A stretch of 64,000 bases of DNA, from the NCBI GenBank assembly GCA_022843405.1, contig JALHNQ010000003.1, forward strand, positions 1-64,000. The letters are read 5' to 3'. Positions 1-9,046 of the stretch are shown in pieces (within the stretch, counting starts at the first letter, position 1; the number at the start of each line of letters is the position of its first letter). Source of the DNA: Methylocystis sp. (GTDB lineage: Bacteria > Pseudomonadota > Alphaproteobacteria > Rhizobiales > Beijerinckiaceae). The notes below the pieces were generated by a model. It did not search any database and had not been told where the DNA came from. It saw only the letters and a program-made list of their open reading frames with translations. The translations under genes and the position numbers were made by a program.

Positions 1-1
1 C

Positions 2-1183
2 GCGCCTTCGACGCCGCCGCCACTCAGCGCCGCGCCTGAGGCGCTGCCCGCGCAGGTCGCGCGCAAGGCCAAGCCGAAAGCCGCGCCGCCGCGCGAGACG
101 GCTCTTTCCGACGATCCGACTCCGGCCTTACAGCCTCAAACTTTCTTCACCACCTCGAAGGCGGCGGATCGCTACCGACAGATCGTCGACGCCGGCGGAT
201 GGCCGAGCGTCGGCGTCTCTCTTCGGCCGGGCTCGAAGGGCCCGGCGGTGGCGACGTTGCGCCGGCGCCTCGCCGCCGAAGACGACAGCATCGCCGATAC
301 GGCGAAACCGAAATGGGACGCCGACCTCACGGCGGCGGTGAAGCGCTTCCAGTTCCGCCTGGGACTGAAACAGACCGGCGTCGTCGCCGGCGCGACGCTG
401 CGCGAACTCGACGTGCCGGCGGAGACAAGGCTGCTTCAGCTCGACTCGACCGCGCGGCGGCTCACCGCGCTCGAATTCGCTTTCGGTCCGCGATACATCG
501 TCGTCAACATTCCGTCGACGGCGGTCGATGCAGTGGAAGACGATCGCGTGGTGCGCCGCTACGCCGCGATCGTCGGCGATCTCGAACATCACTCGCCGGA
601 GCTGCAGACGAAGGTCGTCGCGGTCAACATCAATCCGACATGGACGGTTCCGGCGTCGATCGTCAAAAACGAGATCGCGCCGAAAATGCTGAAGGACCCA
701 ACCTATCTCAAGCGATCGCACATTCGCGTGCTCAACGCGCATGGCGAGGAGGTCGATCCGCGCTCGATCAACTGGGCGAGCGAGCGCGCCGCCCAATACA
801 CGTTGCGCCAGGACTCTGGTTCAAACAATTCGCTGGGCTCGATCCGCATCTCGATGCCCAATCGCTATTCGGTCTATATGCATGACACGCCGTCACGAAA
901 TCTTTTCGCCAATGATTATCGCTTCCTGTCGCATGGCTGCGTGCGCGTGCAGGGCGTCGTCGATCTCGCGGCCTGGCTGCTCGACGGCGACTCCGGGCCG
1001 CCGATGAGCGAGGACGAGATCAATGCGAAGATCAAATCGGGCGAGCGCGAGGACGTGAAGCTGACGCATCATATTCCAGTCGCATGGGTCTATATGACGG
1101 GCTGGGCGTCGGCGGACGGCGTCGTGCATTTTCGCGACGACGTCTATCACCTCGACGAGGGCGGCGACCTCGCGGAACAGTAA
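2..1183 (+). CDS. L,D-transpeptidase (YkuD) with peptidoglycan-binding domain, 5' truncated
   Basis: Murein L,D-transpeptidase that would make 3-3 cross-links or attach proteins to peptidoglycan in the periplasm. The frame is open from base 2 with no stop, so the N-terminus lies outside the window. The visible part has 393 codons. It shows a Pro/Ala-rich linker, a PG_binding_1-like helical segment (fragment residues about 80-135) and a YkuD domain with the catalytic motif SHGCVR, whose Cys is about residue 313 of the fragment. A His sits upstream in YMHDTPS. It ends 3 bp before the convergent GNAT gene. The family call is firm; the exact substrate is not known. Confidence 0.9.
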   Translation, partial: APSTPPPLSAAPEALPAQVARKAKPKAAPPRETALSDDPTPALQPQTFFTTSKAADRYRQIVDAGGWPSVGVSLRPGSKGPAVATLRRRLAAEDDSIADTAKPKWDADLTAAVKRFQFRLGLKQTGVVAGATLRELDVPAETRLLQLDSTARRLTALEFAFGPRYIVVNIPSTAVDAVEDDRVVRRYAAIVGDLEHHSPELQTKVVAVNINPTWTVPASIVKNEIAPKMLKDPTYLKRSHIRVLNAHGEEVDPRSINWASERAAQYTLRQDSGSNNSLGSIRISMPNRYSVYMHDTPSRNLFANDYRFLSHGCVRVQGVVDLAAWLLDGDSGPPMSEDEINAKIKSGEREDVKLTHHIPVAWVYMTGWASADGVVHFRDDVYHLDEGGDLAEQ

Positions 1184-1186
1184 GAG

Positions 1187-1627
1187 CTACAGCGTCAGCC
1201 GATAGCGCACGAAATTGTCGGCTTGAACGAATTTGTCATAGAGCCGCCGCGCGCGTTCATTGGTTGCGCGCGTAACCCAGTACAGCTGCGACCAGCCGCG
1301 CATGCGTCCAAGATCGATGAGGTCTTGAATGAGCGCGCGCCCCACGCCGCCGCCACGAAAATCCGGATCGACGAAAAGGTCTTCGAGGTAACAAGTTGGT
1401 GACGTCGTCCAACTGCTTTCATGCAGCACGGAAACGGAGAAGCCGGCGACGCGCCCGTCCATTTCCGCGATCCGTCCGATCAGGCTGGATGCCGGATCGA
1501 GCAGATTGCGCAGAGTGTGTTCCGTCACTTCGGTCGGCAGCGAGGATTCATAGAAATCATTGTAGCCGGCCCAGAGCCTGCGCCAATCTTGCGCATCCGC
1601 CTCTTGAATGTCCCGCACGAGCGTCAT
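1187..1627 (-). CDS. GNAT family N-acetyltransferase
   Basis: Predicted acyl-CoA-dependent N-acetyltransferase of 146 residues, a normal single-domain GNAT length. The acetyl-CoA loop is visible as DFRGGGVGRALI (motif A, R/Q-x-x-G-x-G/A type), followed by the C-terminal TNERARRLYDKF segment. Its start codon overlaps the stop of the ABC permease gene (ATGA), so it is translationally coupled as the last gene of the importer operon. The coupling suggests it modifies the imported compound or a product of it, but the substrate cannot be read from sequence. Confidence 0.85.
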   Translation of the reverse strand: MTLVRDIQEADAQDWRRLWAGYNDFYESSLPTEVTEHTLRNLLDPASSLIGRIAEMDGRVAGFSVSVLHESSWTTSPTCYLEDLFVDPDFRGGGVGRALIQDLIDLGRMRGWSQLYWVTRATNERARRLYDKFVQADNFVRYRLTL

Positions 1628-2421
1628 GCGTCTTGCGCTCTCGCGCTCTCATGCCAGCCGCGCAGCAGAACATGGGACAGCGCGGCGAGCGCGCCGTAGA
1701 TCGCTAAGCCGCTCAGGGAAATCAACGCCAGCGCCGCGAACATGCGCGGAATGTCGAGACGAAATCCTGCCTCAACGATGCGATAGGCGAGTCCGGTTCC
1801 CTGTCCCGAGGCGCCTGCGGCGAGTTCGGCGACGATCGCGCCGACGAGCGCCAATCCGCCGCCGATGCGCAAGCCGGTCAGGAATTGCGGCAGCGCCGAC
1901 GGCAGACGCAGATAAATCAGCTTCTGCCATGGCGACGCATGATAGAGGTCGAAGAGATCGCGCAAGCCGAAGTCGACCGAGGCCAATCCGAGCGACGTAT
2001 TCGAAAGAATCGGAAAGAAGGCGACGAGAAAGGCGCAGACGAGCACCGCATTGCCGGGTTGCAGATAAACGAGCAGCAAAGGCGCGATGGCGATGATCGG
2101 CGTCACCTGCAACGCGACGGCGAAGGGCAGGAGCGCACGCTCCAGCCATTTCGACTGCGCGATCAGAAGCGCCAGCGCCACGCCGCAGACAGTGGCGATG
2201 ACAAAGGCTTCGAACGTCACGCCGAGCGTCACAATTAGCGACGAGAACAGCAGCTCGCGATCTTGGATAAGCGTCGCGAGGATGACGGAGGGCGCGGGCA
2301 GAATATAGGGCGGAATGTTCTTCCACCGCACGAGCCCCTCCCATAGCGCCAGCGTTGCAAGAAAGACGGCGAGCGGCACGCCGATGTCACGCCACGGGAT
2401 CGCTTGTCGCTTATGGATCAT
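1624..2421 (-). CDS. ABC importer permease (SsuC/TauC/ThiX-like)
   Basis: Integral membrane permease of 265 residues in the inner membrane, of the BPD_transp_1 family used by nitrate/sulfonate/taurine and thiamine-precursor importers. Several hydrophobic segments are visible, and the EAA-type coupling loop lies in the segment DLYHASPWQKLIYLRLP. An ORF open to 2472 exists, but the ATG at 2421 overlaps the stop of the ATPase gene as ATGA, so I place the start there. It forms one transporter with the ATPase and binding protein upstream and is coupled to the GNAT gene downstream. Confidence 0.9.
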   Translation of the reverse strand: MIHKRQAIPWRDIGVPLAVFLATLALWEGLVRWKNIPPYILPAPSVILATLIQDRELLFSSLIVTLGVTFEAFVIATVCGVALALLIAQSKWLERALLPFAVALQVTPIIAIAPLLLVYLQPGNAVLVCAFLVAFFPILSNTSLGLASVDFGLRDLFDLYHASPWQKLIYLRLPSALPQFLTGLRIGGGLALVGAIVAELAAGASGQGTGLAYRIVEAGFRLDIPRMFAALALISLSGLAIYGALAALSHVLLRGWHESARAQDA

Positions 2422-3212
2422 GGCGTCGCCTCTTCGATCGCGACGCGAAGCGCCAGCGAACCTCGACGACAAATATCGGCGAAGCTCTTGCTCGTCCGAT
2501 AGTCGTCGTCGCGCTCGAGTTCCGGGTCGATCCGGATGTCGTCGATGAGTCTGCCGGCGCGGCGCGACATCACCACGATGCGAGTCGAAAGATAGGCGGC
2601 TTCGAACACCGAATGGGTGACGAAGACGATCGTCGCGCCGAGCCGGCGTTTGAGCGCGAGCAGATCGTCATTGAGCTTGAAGCGCGTCACCTCGTCCAGC
2701 GCGGCGAATGGTTCGTCCATCATGATCAGCGCCGGCCGCGTCACCAGGGCGCGGGCGATGGCGCAGCGCATCCTCATGCCGCCCGAGAGCTCGCGCGGCA
2801 GCGCGCCCGAGAATTCCAAAAGCCCCACATGCGCGAGCGCCTCGTCAACGCGCGGCGACGCCGCTTCGTGCGAAAAGCCGCCAAGCCGCAGCGGCAAAAA
2901 GACATTGTCGAAGACGCTTGCCCAGGGCAGCAGCGTCGCGTCCTGAAAAACAAAGCCGATATTGTTCTCGATGCGAGGCGCGCTCCAGTCGATCGACCCG
3001 GCGGTCGGTTGCGCGAGACCGGCGATCAGTCGCAAGACCGTTGACTTGCCGCAGCCCGAGGGCCCGAGCAGGGTCAGGGTCTCGCCCTCGCGCACGTCGA
3101 GATCATAGTCGGCGAGGGCGACGAGGCCGCTGGGGAAAGTTTTGCCGACCCCGCGGAGCGAAACCAGCGCGGGCGCCGTTCTTTGCGCTTCGGCGGCGCC
3201 TAACGCGGTCAT
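2418..3212 (-). CDS. ABC importer ATP-binding protein (SsuB/TauB/ThiZ-like)
   Basis: Cytoplasmic ATPase of 264 residues that drives the importer. All nucleotide-binding elements are present: Walker A GPSGCGKST at residues 50-58, Q-loop Gln90, signature LSGGM at 142-146, Walker B ALIMMDE at 161-167 and the switch His200. The stop overlaps the permease start. It begins 16 bp after the binding-protein gene. The gene set matches the nitrate/sulfonate/bicarbonate family; this family also carries thiamine or pyrimidine precursors, and the ATPase does not discriminate among them. Confidence 0.93.
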   Translation of the reverse strand: MTALGAAEAQRTAPALVSLRGVGKTFPSGLVALADYDLDVREGETLTLLGPSGCGKSTVLRLIAGLAQPTAGSIDWSAPRIENNIGFVFQDATLLPWASVFDNVFLPLRLGGFSHEAASPRVDEALAHVGLLEFSGALPRELSGGMRMRCAIARALVTRPALIMMDEPFAALDEVTRFKLNDDLLALKRRLGATIVFVTHSVFEAAYLSTRIVVMSRRAGRLIDDIRIDPELERDDDYRTSKSFADICRRGSLALRVAIEEATP

Positions 3213-3228
3213 AACGGCGACACCGGCG

Positions 3229-4236
3229 TCATTTAGGCCGCAGCTCCATGCCGACCTTGTTGCCGATGAAGCGCCGCGTATAGCCGCGCTTGTAATCGAG
3301 ATCGGCGGGAACGACGCCGGCTTTCGCCATCTTGTCGAAAAAACTCTTCATCCGCGCGTCGGTGATCACGCCGACGCCTTGCATCAGCGCATCGCCGGAA
3401 TCGGCGATGCCCCGCGCCTTCATTTTGGCGATCGAATAGGCGATCTGGCCGTCGGTCATCTCTGGATTGTCGCGCTTGATCATGGCGTTCGCCGCAGCAT
3501 TGTCGCCATAGAGATAGTTGTACCAACCGATGATCGACGCGTCGACGAAGCGCTGGACGAGGTCCGGGTTCTTCGCGATCGTGTCGGCGCGTGTCTCGAT
3601 CGTCGTCGAATAGCCGTCATAGCCATAGTCCGGCAAGAGAAAGACGTTTGGCGTGAAGCCACCCTGGCGCTCGATAGCGTATGGCTCGGACGTCAGAAAG
3701 CCTTGCTGGATCGAATTTTTGTCGGCGAGAAAAGGCGCCGAATTGAAATTGTATGGCTTCACGTTTTCGTCCTTGAAGCCATAGGCCTGCTTCAGCCATT
3801 GCCAAATCGAAACGCGCATGTCGCTGGCGATGAAGGCCGTCGCCTTGGGCAAATCTTCAAAGCGATCGAGGCCGACGCCGGGATGCGACATGAAAATTAC
3901 CGGATCGAGCTGAAACATGCTCGCGACGGTGACGATCGGCACGTTCTGCTGCACCGATTCGAACATCTGAATGGTGTTGGCGCCCATTGCGAAGTCGACG
4001 CGGCCGGCGGCGAGCAGCAGGCGCGCATTGAGTTGCGGCCCGCCTTGCACAATGGTCACGTCGAGTCCGTAGCGTGCGTAAACGCCGTCGGCGACGGCCT
4101 GATAGAAGCCGCCATGCTCTGCCTGCGCGCGCCAATTGCTGGCGAAGCTCACCTTGTCGAGCGCATGCGCCGGCGCTGCGCAGAGGAGGGCGATTGCTAT
4201 ACACACGACTTTGGCGAAGGCGTTGCGCAGTGTCAC
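3229..4236 (-). CDS. ABC importer substrate-binding protein, NMT1/THI5-like
   Basis: Periplasmic binding protein of 335 residues. A signal peptide is clear: hydrophobic residues 8-22 and an Ala-x-Ala cleavage site near residue 25 (CAAPAHA). The mature start (VSFASNWRAQAEHGGFYQA) and the later YARYGLDVTIVQGG segment are typical of NMT1/THI5-like and SsuA-like proteins. The start is a GTG preceded by GGAGGGAA. It is the first gene of the operon with ATPase, permease and GNAT. A thiamine-pyrimidine precursor (ThiY-like) is one candidate ligand, but no TPP riboswitch is visible upstream, so the ligand stays open. Confidence 0.88.
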   Translation of the reverse strand: MTLRNAFAKVVCIAIALLCAAPAHALDKVSFASNWRAQAEHGGFYQAVADGVYARYGLDVTIVQGGPQLNARLLLAAGRVDFAMGANTIQMFESVQQNVPIVTVASMFQLDPVIFMSHPGVGLDRFEDLPKATAFIASDMRVSIWQWLKQAYGFKDENVKPYNFNSAPFLADKNSIQQGFLTSEPYAIERQGGFTPNVFLLPDYGYDGYSTTIETRADTIAKNPDLVQRFVDASIIGWYNYLYGDNAAANAMIKRDNPEMTDGQIAYSIAKMKARGIADSGDALMQGVGVITDARMKSFFDKMAKAGVVPADLDYKRGYTRRFIGNKVGMELRPK

Positions 4237-4482
4237 GGATTGTTCCCTCCGCCAGTTCGTTCTCGACGTTGTGTCGTGCCCTGACCCCGGATCCGGGCTG
4301 GCGATGAACTGGCGCGGGGAACGATATCCGAGCGCATGATGCGGGTGAAGCGCGTTGTGGGGCTAGAGCCATCTTGGCGGCGCGCGGCGCGGGCGATTCA
4401 GCCCCCTGCGGCACGGCCTAACGGCTGGCGCTCAGCGCCGGTCAGGCCGCGCTTCCAATGGGAAGCGCGGCGATCATGGCGA
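4237..4482. other. Intergenic region upstream of the ABC operon
   Basis: This 246-bp stretch carries the promoter side of the leftward ABC operon. It was read for TPP, FMN and cobalamin riboswitch cores; none of the conserved boxes is complete. Short GC hairpins such as the CCGGATCCGG palindrome near 4287 are present. No gene is seen. Confidence 0.5.
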
Positions 4483-6045
4483 TCATGTCGACGCGGCCTG
4501 AACGGCGTCCTGCGCCACTGCGGCGGCGATGCTGCGCTCGCCGGGCTTCAGCGCCTTGATCTGATATTCTTCGCATTGCGCGTTTAATGCGGCAAGACCG
4601 CCGTAAAGCTTCTCGGTGTCGCCATAGCCGATCGCGGCGAAACGATATATGAGCCGCCGCACGAGGCTGGGGTTCAAAAAATAGCCGGAGTGAACGTCGA
4701 CCTCGCGCCTGAGATGGATCCAAAGCAGGCGCAGATGTCCAAGCCAGGACAGATTCGGCCTGCCGCCGCGCGTGGCGTCCGTCACGACTCCATTGCCCGC
4801 ATCGTCGATGCTGTCGGTGCAGTCGAAATAGGTGAGCCTTTGCGCAAAGGATTCTTCCGACTGCGCGGCGTCAATCTCGGCATAGAGTTGGTAAAGCGTG
4901 CAGGCGCCGACTCGCAGATTGCCGAGCGTCAGCTTTTCGGAAATTCCCCAATCCGTCAGCACGCCGACGTTGCCAAGCCGGTAACCGAATCTCCGGCTCA
5001 TCGTCGGCAGCGAAAAGAAGTTCGCCGTCGTCGAAATGTTGCGCAGAATTTCATCGCCCTCATTGGAGAAGAGATGCGCTTCCTGAAAGCGGATCAATGA
5101 CGAATGCAGCGCGTTGCTCCGGCCCAGCAACAAGACTTCCGCCGGAATGTCCGGCGAGACCAACACTAGGCGGCGCAAGAGAAAGCTCTCGCCGATCTTC
5201 GATCTAATCTCGCGTTGCCGGCGCTCCTCGTCGCTTCCAGGAATTGGCTGGCTTCGCATGGCGGCCATCGCTTCGGGCGAAAACACATCGGTCAGAATGC
5301 GCACGGCGTTGGTGACGACGAAGGCGCCCATGCTGTGGCCGATAAAGGAAAGGTCGACCTTTCCGGAGAGATCGTCGGCTGATGCGGCGGGCCGGGCGTT
5401 GGGAAGTTTCGACAATTTGTCGTCGATTTCCCGAATGAGATTCACGAGGTCCGGCACGCCGTAATTCGTCGCCCGAAAGCCGTCGCGAAAATAGACGATG
5501 AGCCGCAGCAGAAACAGCGTGATCGGGATCACCGCCATGGTCGCCGTCACCGCGGTCGCGGCGACGCGCGCGAATTTCCACCAATCGCATATTTCAAAAT
5601 AGAAATTCACCAGATAGACGGCGGCCAGCGCCGCGAACAATACGCCGAGGAGAAAGATCGGCGCAGCGCTCAAACCGCTTCGCCACGGCGCGCCCGCCGC
5701 TTCCGACGGCCAACGATATCCGATGCAGACGAGGCCGCGGTCTTGAAGCTCGGCGTCCTCATTCACCGCGATGAACGACCGCCGATACGTCTCAAGGGCG
5801 CTGTCGCGGGGCGTGTTGAAGCCATGCACGGTGATGAGCAGTTTGGGCTTTTCCTGCTTAGCCAATGTCGCGACGATTTGATCGATCGTCGAAGGCTTGC
5901 AGTATTCTGGCGTCGGCAGGACAGTTTCCTTGTCGTCGAAATTTATCGGCGCCGTGCTCTCGACAAAGAAAGCCGGCGTGAAAGCCTTGCCGTCCTGCGC
6001 CGCGACATCGACCTCGTAGGTCGCCAATTCCTGAATTCTGGCCAT
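4483..6045 (-). CDS. Membrane-anchored alpha/beta hydrolase
   Basis: Predicted serine hydrolase of 520 residues. HGFN at 74-77 looks like the oxyanion loop, and the nucleophile elbow GHSMG lies at 236-240. Between them are two transmembrane segments, about 128-150 and 161-186, so the active domain is split by a membrane hairpin. The open frame extends upstream to 6471, but that part is antisense-like in composition and overlaps the next gene. The ATG at 6045 has a GGAG eight bases ahead and gives a normal N-terminus. It resembles DUF900-type esterases; the substrate is unknown. It lies 154 bp after the DUF6790-like gene on the same strand. Confidence 0.8.
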   Translation of the reverse strand: MARIQELATYEVDVAAQDGKAFTPAFFVESTAPINFDDKETVLPTPEYCKPSTIDQIVATLAKQEKPKLLITVHGFNTPRDSALETYRRSFIAVNEDAELQDRGLVCIGYRWPSEAAGAPWRSGLSAAPIFLLGVLFAALAAVYLVNFYFEICDWWKFARVAATAVTATMAVIPITLFLLRLIVYFRDGFRATNYGVPDLVNLIREIDDKLSKLPNARPAASADDLSGKVDLSFIGHSMGAFVVTNAVRILTDVFSPEAMAAMRSQPIPGSDEERRQREIRSKIGESFLLRRLVLVSPDIPAEVLLLGRSNALHSSLIRFQEAHLFSNEGDEILRNISTTANFFSLPTMSRRFGYRLGNVGVLTDWGISEKLTLGNLRVGACTLYQLYAEIDAAQSEESFAQRLTYFDCTDSIDDAGNGVVTDATRGGRPNLSWLGHLRLLWIHLRREVDVHSGYFLNPSLVRRLIYRFAAIGYGDTEKLYGGLAALNAQCEEYQIKALKPGERSIAAAVAQDAVQAAST

Positions 6046-6199
6046 GGAACCGCTCCGAATTATCCGTTTGAGCGACAATCCTTGGGTGAGAATGAGTCTG
6101 GCGCAGCATGTGCCAAGCTTGCCTGTGCGACAAGTCAAGGCGGCATCCGCCTTTTTTGTGAAGTCTGTGTGTCGGCCAAGCGCCGGCGCCGGCGCCGCG

Positions 6200-6703
6200 C
6201 TAGCCGTTCGCGGCGCGGTCTTCTTTCCAAATTCCCCAGCGCCAATAGAGGAAGATGAGCAGAAGCAGCCAAAAGGCGATGAAGCCGTCTGAGAAAATCG
6301 TGAAGAAATTGTAAGGCGCGAAATCGCCTTCGCGCAGCGTCTGCACGACATGGCCATAGGTCGCGCCGAGCAGGAAGAAGGACCAGCCAAGCCCGGTCGC
6401 GATCCAGAACGAGCCGCCGATCCACAGGCTGAGAAAGCCCAGAATCCCCCAGGCCCCGTCGTGAAACCCAACCTCGAACTGAAACGGGTTTCCCGGCGGC
6501 CAGCCGATGCTCTTCGCTGTCGCGTCGGCGAAGAAAATATGGGGAATGAAGCCGAAGACGAATCCGATGACGCCCACGTCCAGCACGAGGGCGTAGAGCA
6601 GCAGCAGGCGAATGATTCGGGCGCGAGTCCTTGGGACTTTGCTCAGCGCCAGATGAACGAGGGGCAGAAGCACGCTCAACAGCGCGACGACGATCATGAT
6701 CAT
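6200..6703 (-). CDS. DUF6790-like integral membrane protein
   Basis: Protein of 167 residues with four to five predicted membrane helices: one at the N-terminus, one around LLYALVLDVGVIGFVFGFI, two in the middle and one near the C-terminus (IAFWLLLLIFLYW). The WPPGNPFQFEVGFHDGAWG segment between helices is typical of small DUF6790-type proteins. The start ATG follows GGAGG with about nine bases spacing. Function is not known. It sits upstream of the membrane hydrolase and may share its transcript. Confidence 0.75.
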   Translation of the reverse strand: MIMIVVALLSVLLPLVHLALSKVPRTRARIIRLLLLYALVLDVGVIGFVFGFIPHIFFADATAKSIGWPPGNPFQFEVGFHDGAWGILGFLSLWIGGSFWIATGLGWSFFLLGATYGHVVQTLREGDFAPYNFFTIFSDGFIAFWLLLLIFLYWRWGIWKEDRAANG

Positions 6704-6763
6704 TTTGAAAGGCCTCCGAGCTTGATTCTCCGGGCGTCTGAGGCGCTGGCGCGGCTCGGTCGC

Positions 6764-6880
6764 CTGGAGCGCGCTGCGAAAAAGTGGGAACCGGTTTTTC
6801 GCGTTGAGCGCGCTCTAAATTTTTGCCATCGATCACGTTATCTCCATTTGGGCAATTCCGCCCAAATGGAGCGTGATCTA
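6764..6880. repeat. 117-bp dispersed palindromic repeat, copy 1
   Basis: This segment is the reverse complement, with a few changes, of 30912-31028. Shared blocks are a GTGGGAACCGG core inside a self-complementary stretch, the palindrome AGCGCGCT and a terminal hairpin built on ATTTGGGC / GCCCAAAT flanked by GATCACG / CGTGATC. It lies between the DUF6790-like gene and parE. Similar sequences are common between genes in Hyphomicrobiales. Confidence 0.85.
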
Positions 6881-6967
6881 AGGTAAATGGCCTTTGGCGC
6901 GAAAACCACCGGCCAAGCCTTACCCGCGCCGGACGACCTATCCCCCGAATCGCGCTAATATCGCTCC

Positions 6968-8983
6968 ATGGCTACAAAACCAGATCTTTTCGGCGGCGCG
7001 CCGCGCAAGGCGCCCGCGGCGAAACCGGCCGCAAAGCGCGGGCCGGCCGAATATTCGGCCGCTTCGATCGAAGTGCTGGAGGGGCTCGAGCCCGTCCGCC
7101 GGCGCCCCGGCATGTATATCGGCGGCACCGATGAGGCGGCGATGCATCATCTCTTCGCCGAGGTGTTGGACAATGCCATGGACGAGGCGGTGGCGGGCCA
7201 CGCCACCTTCATCGAAGTGACGCTGGAAGCAGGCGGCTGGCTCACGGTCGTCGACAACGGCCGCGGCATTCCGGTCGATCCGCATCCGAAATTTCCGAAG
7301 AAATCGGCGCTGGAAGTGGTGATGACCACGCTCCACGCCGGCGGCAAATTCGATTCAGGCGCCTATCAGACCTCAGGCGGTCTGCATGGCGTCGGCGTCT
7401 CCGTCGTCAATGCGCTGTCCGAAAAGCTCGAAGTCGAGGCGGCGATCGCCGGTCAGCTATATGGCCAGGAGTTTTCGCGGGGGGAGCCGCTCGGCAAGCT
7501 CAAGACGCTTGGCCGTGTCAACAACCGGCGCGGCACCAAGGTGCGCTTCAAACCCGACGCGCAGATTTTCGGCGCGGCTGCGCATTGGAAGCCGGCGCGG
7601 CTCTTCCGCATGTCGCGCTCCAAGGCCTATCTCTTTGGCGGCGTCGAAATCCGCTGGCGCTGCGACCCGTCGCTGATCGAACCCGGCGCTGACACGCCGC
7701 ATGAAGCGGTGCTGCGTTTTCCCGGCGGCCTGAAGGATTATCTGGCGAGAGAAATCCACGGCAAGGAGCTCGTCACCGATCAGACCTTCGTCGGCAAGAT
7801 CACGCGCGAAGGCGGTCATGGTTCGCTCGAATGGGCGGTTTCCTGGCTCGCCGAAGACGATGGCTTCGTCCACTCCTATTGCAACACCATTCCGACGCCG
7901 GACGGCGGGACGCATGAGGCAGGATTTCGCGCCGCGCTGTTGAAGGCGCTAAAGGATCACGCCGAGCGCGTCGGACAGTCGAAGCGCGCCAAGGACATTA
8001 CCGCCGATGATCTCATGGGCCAGTCGGCCGCGATGATTTCCGTCTTCATGCGCGAGCCTGAGTTCCAAGGCCAAAACAAGAGCCGGCTGATGAGCGCCGA
8101 GGCGGCGCGCATCGTCGAGAGCGCGGTGCGCGACGCCTTCGACCATTGGCTCGCCGGCGCTCCCTCGCAAGCCAACAAGCTGCTCGACTTCGCCGTGGAG
8201 CGCGCCGATGAGCGCCAGCGCCGCCGCGCCGAAAAGGACATTGCCCGCAAGACCGCGACCCGCAAGCTGCGGCTGCCGGGCAAGCTCGTCGACTGCACCA
8301 ATAATTCGGCGCAAGGCTCGGAGCTGTTCATTGTCGAAGGCGACTCCGCCGGCGGCTCGGCGAAGGAAGCGCGCAACCGCACGACGCAGGCCATTCTGCC
8401 GCTGCGCGGCAAGATACTGAACGTCGCCTCGGCGACGAAGGACAAGCTTCTCGCCAATCAGCAGCTCGCCGATCTGACCCAGGCGCTCGGCTGCGGATTG
8501 GGCGCGCATTATCGCGACGAGGATCTGCGCTATGAGAAGGTGATCGTGATGACCGACGCCGACGTCGACGGGGCGCATATCGCCTCGCTGCTCATCACCT
8601 TCTTCTATCGGCAGATGCCGCGGCTCATCGAGAGCGGCCATCTCTATCTGGCGCAGCCGCCGCTCTATAAGCTCACGCAAGGGGCCAAGACCATATATGC
8701 GCGCGACAATGAGCATCGCGATGAATTGATCGCCAAGGAATTGACCGGGAAGGGAAAAATCGAGACGGGACGGTTCAAGGGGCTGGGCGAAATGAGCGCG
8801 GCTCAGCTCAAGGAAACCACCATGGACCCGAGCAAGCGCACGCTCCTCAAGGTCGTCGTCGAGCCCGAAGATCGCGAGGAGACCGCGGACTGCGTCGAGC
8901 GGCTGATGGGCGCCAGGCCGGAAGCGCGCTTCGCCTTCATTCAGGAGCGCGCCGCGTTCGCAACGGAACTTGTCGATATCTAG
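6968..8983 (+). CDS. parE: DNA topoisomerase IV subunit B
   Basis: ATPase subunit of topoisomerase IV, which decatenates daughter chromosomes together with ParC. The 671-residue length fits alphaproteobacterial ParE. The order is a GHKL ATPase domain (EVLDNAMDEA and the glycine-rich GGLHGVGVSVVNALS), a transducer domain, and a TOPRIM domain with VEGDSAGG near residue 456 and the metal-binding TDADVDG near 528. A basic, Ala-rich extension of about 25 residues precedes the ATPase domain. It lacks the long insertions of GyrB, which supports ParE over GyrB. Downstream is an unrelated sensor kinase. Confidence 0.95.
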   Translation: MATKPDLFGGAPRKAPAAKPAAKRGPAEYSAASIEVLEGLEPVRRRPGMYIGGTDEAAMHHLFAEVLDNAMDEAVAGHATFIEVTLEAGGWLTVVDNGRGIPVDPHPKFPKKSALEVVMTTLHAGGKFDSGAYQTSGGLHGVGVSVVNALSEKLEVEAAIAGQLYGQEFSRGEPLGKLKTLGRVNNRRGTKVRFKPDAQIFGAAAHWKPARLFRMSRSKAYLFGGVEIRWRCDPSLIEPGADTPHEAVLRFPGGLKDYLAREIHGKELVTDQTFVGKITREGGHGSLEWAVSWLAEDDGFVHSYCNTIPTPDGGTHEAGFRAALLKALKDHAERVGQSKRAKDITADDLMGQSAAMISVFMREPEFQGQNKSRLMSAEAARIVESAVRDAFDHWLAGAPSQANKLLDFAVERADERQRRRAEKDIARKTATRKLRLPGKLVDCTNNSAQGSELFIVEGDSAGGSAKEARNRTTQAILPLRGKILNVASATKDKLLANQQLADLTQALGCGLGAHYRDEDLRYEKVIVMTDADVDGAHIASLLITFFYRQMPRLIESGHLYLAQPPLYKLTQGAKTIYARDNEHRDELIAKELTGKGKIETGRFKGLGEMSAAQLKETTMDPSKRTLLKVVVEPEDREETADCVERLMGARPEARFAFIQERAAFATELVDI

Positions 8984-9046
8984 CCCCTCGCGTCGGGGCC
9001 CGTCCGGGAGTATGCTGTCGGTCTCCCAACAGACGATAGGCGCTGC

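Noticed and set aside
4237..4482. TPP or FMN riboswitch before the NMT1-type importer
   Set aside because: Fragments such as GGCGGAGGGAA look similar to parts of the TPP element, but the CTGAGA core and matching stems are missing.
6045..6471. N-terminal extension of the membrane hydrolase to 662 residues
   Set aside because: The extension overlaps the DUF6790-like gene in another frame and has shadow composition; the ATG at 6045 has a proper ribosome-binding site.
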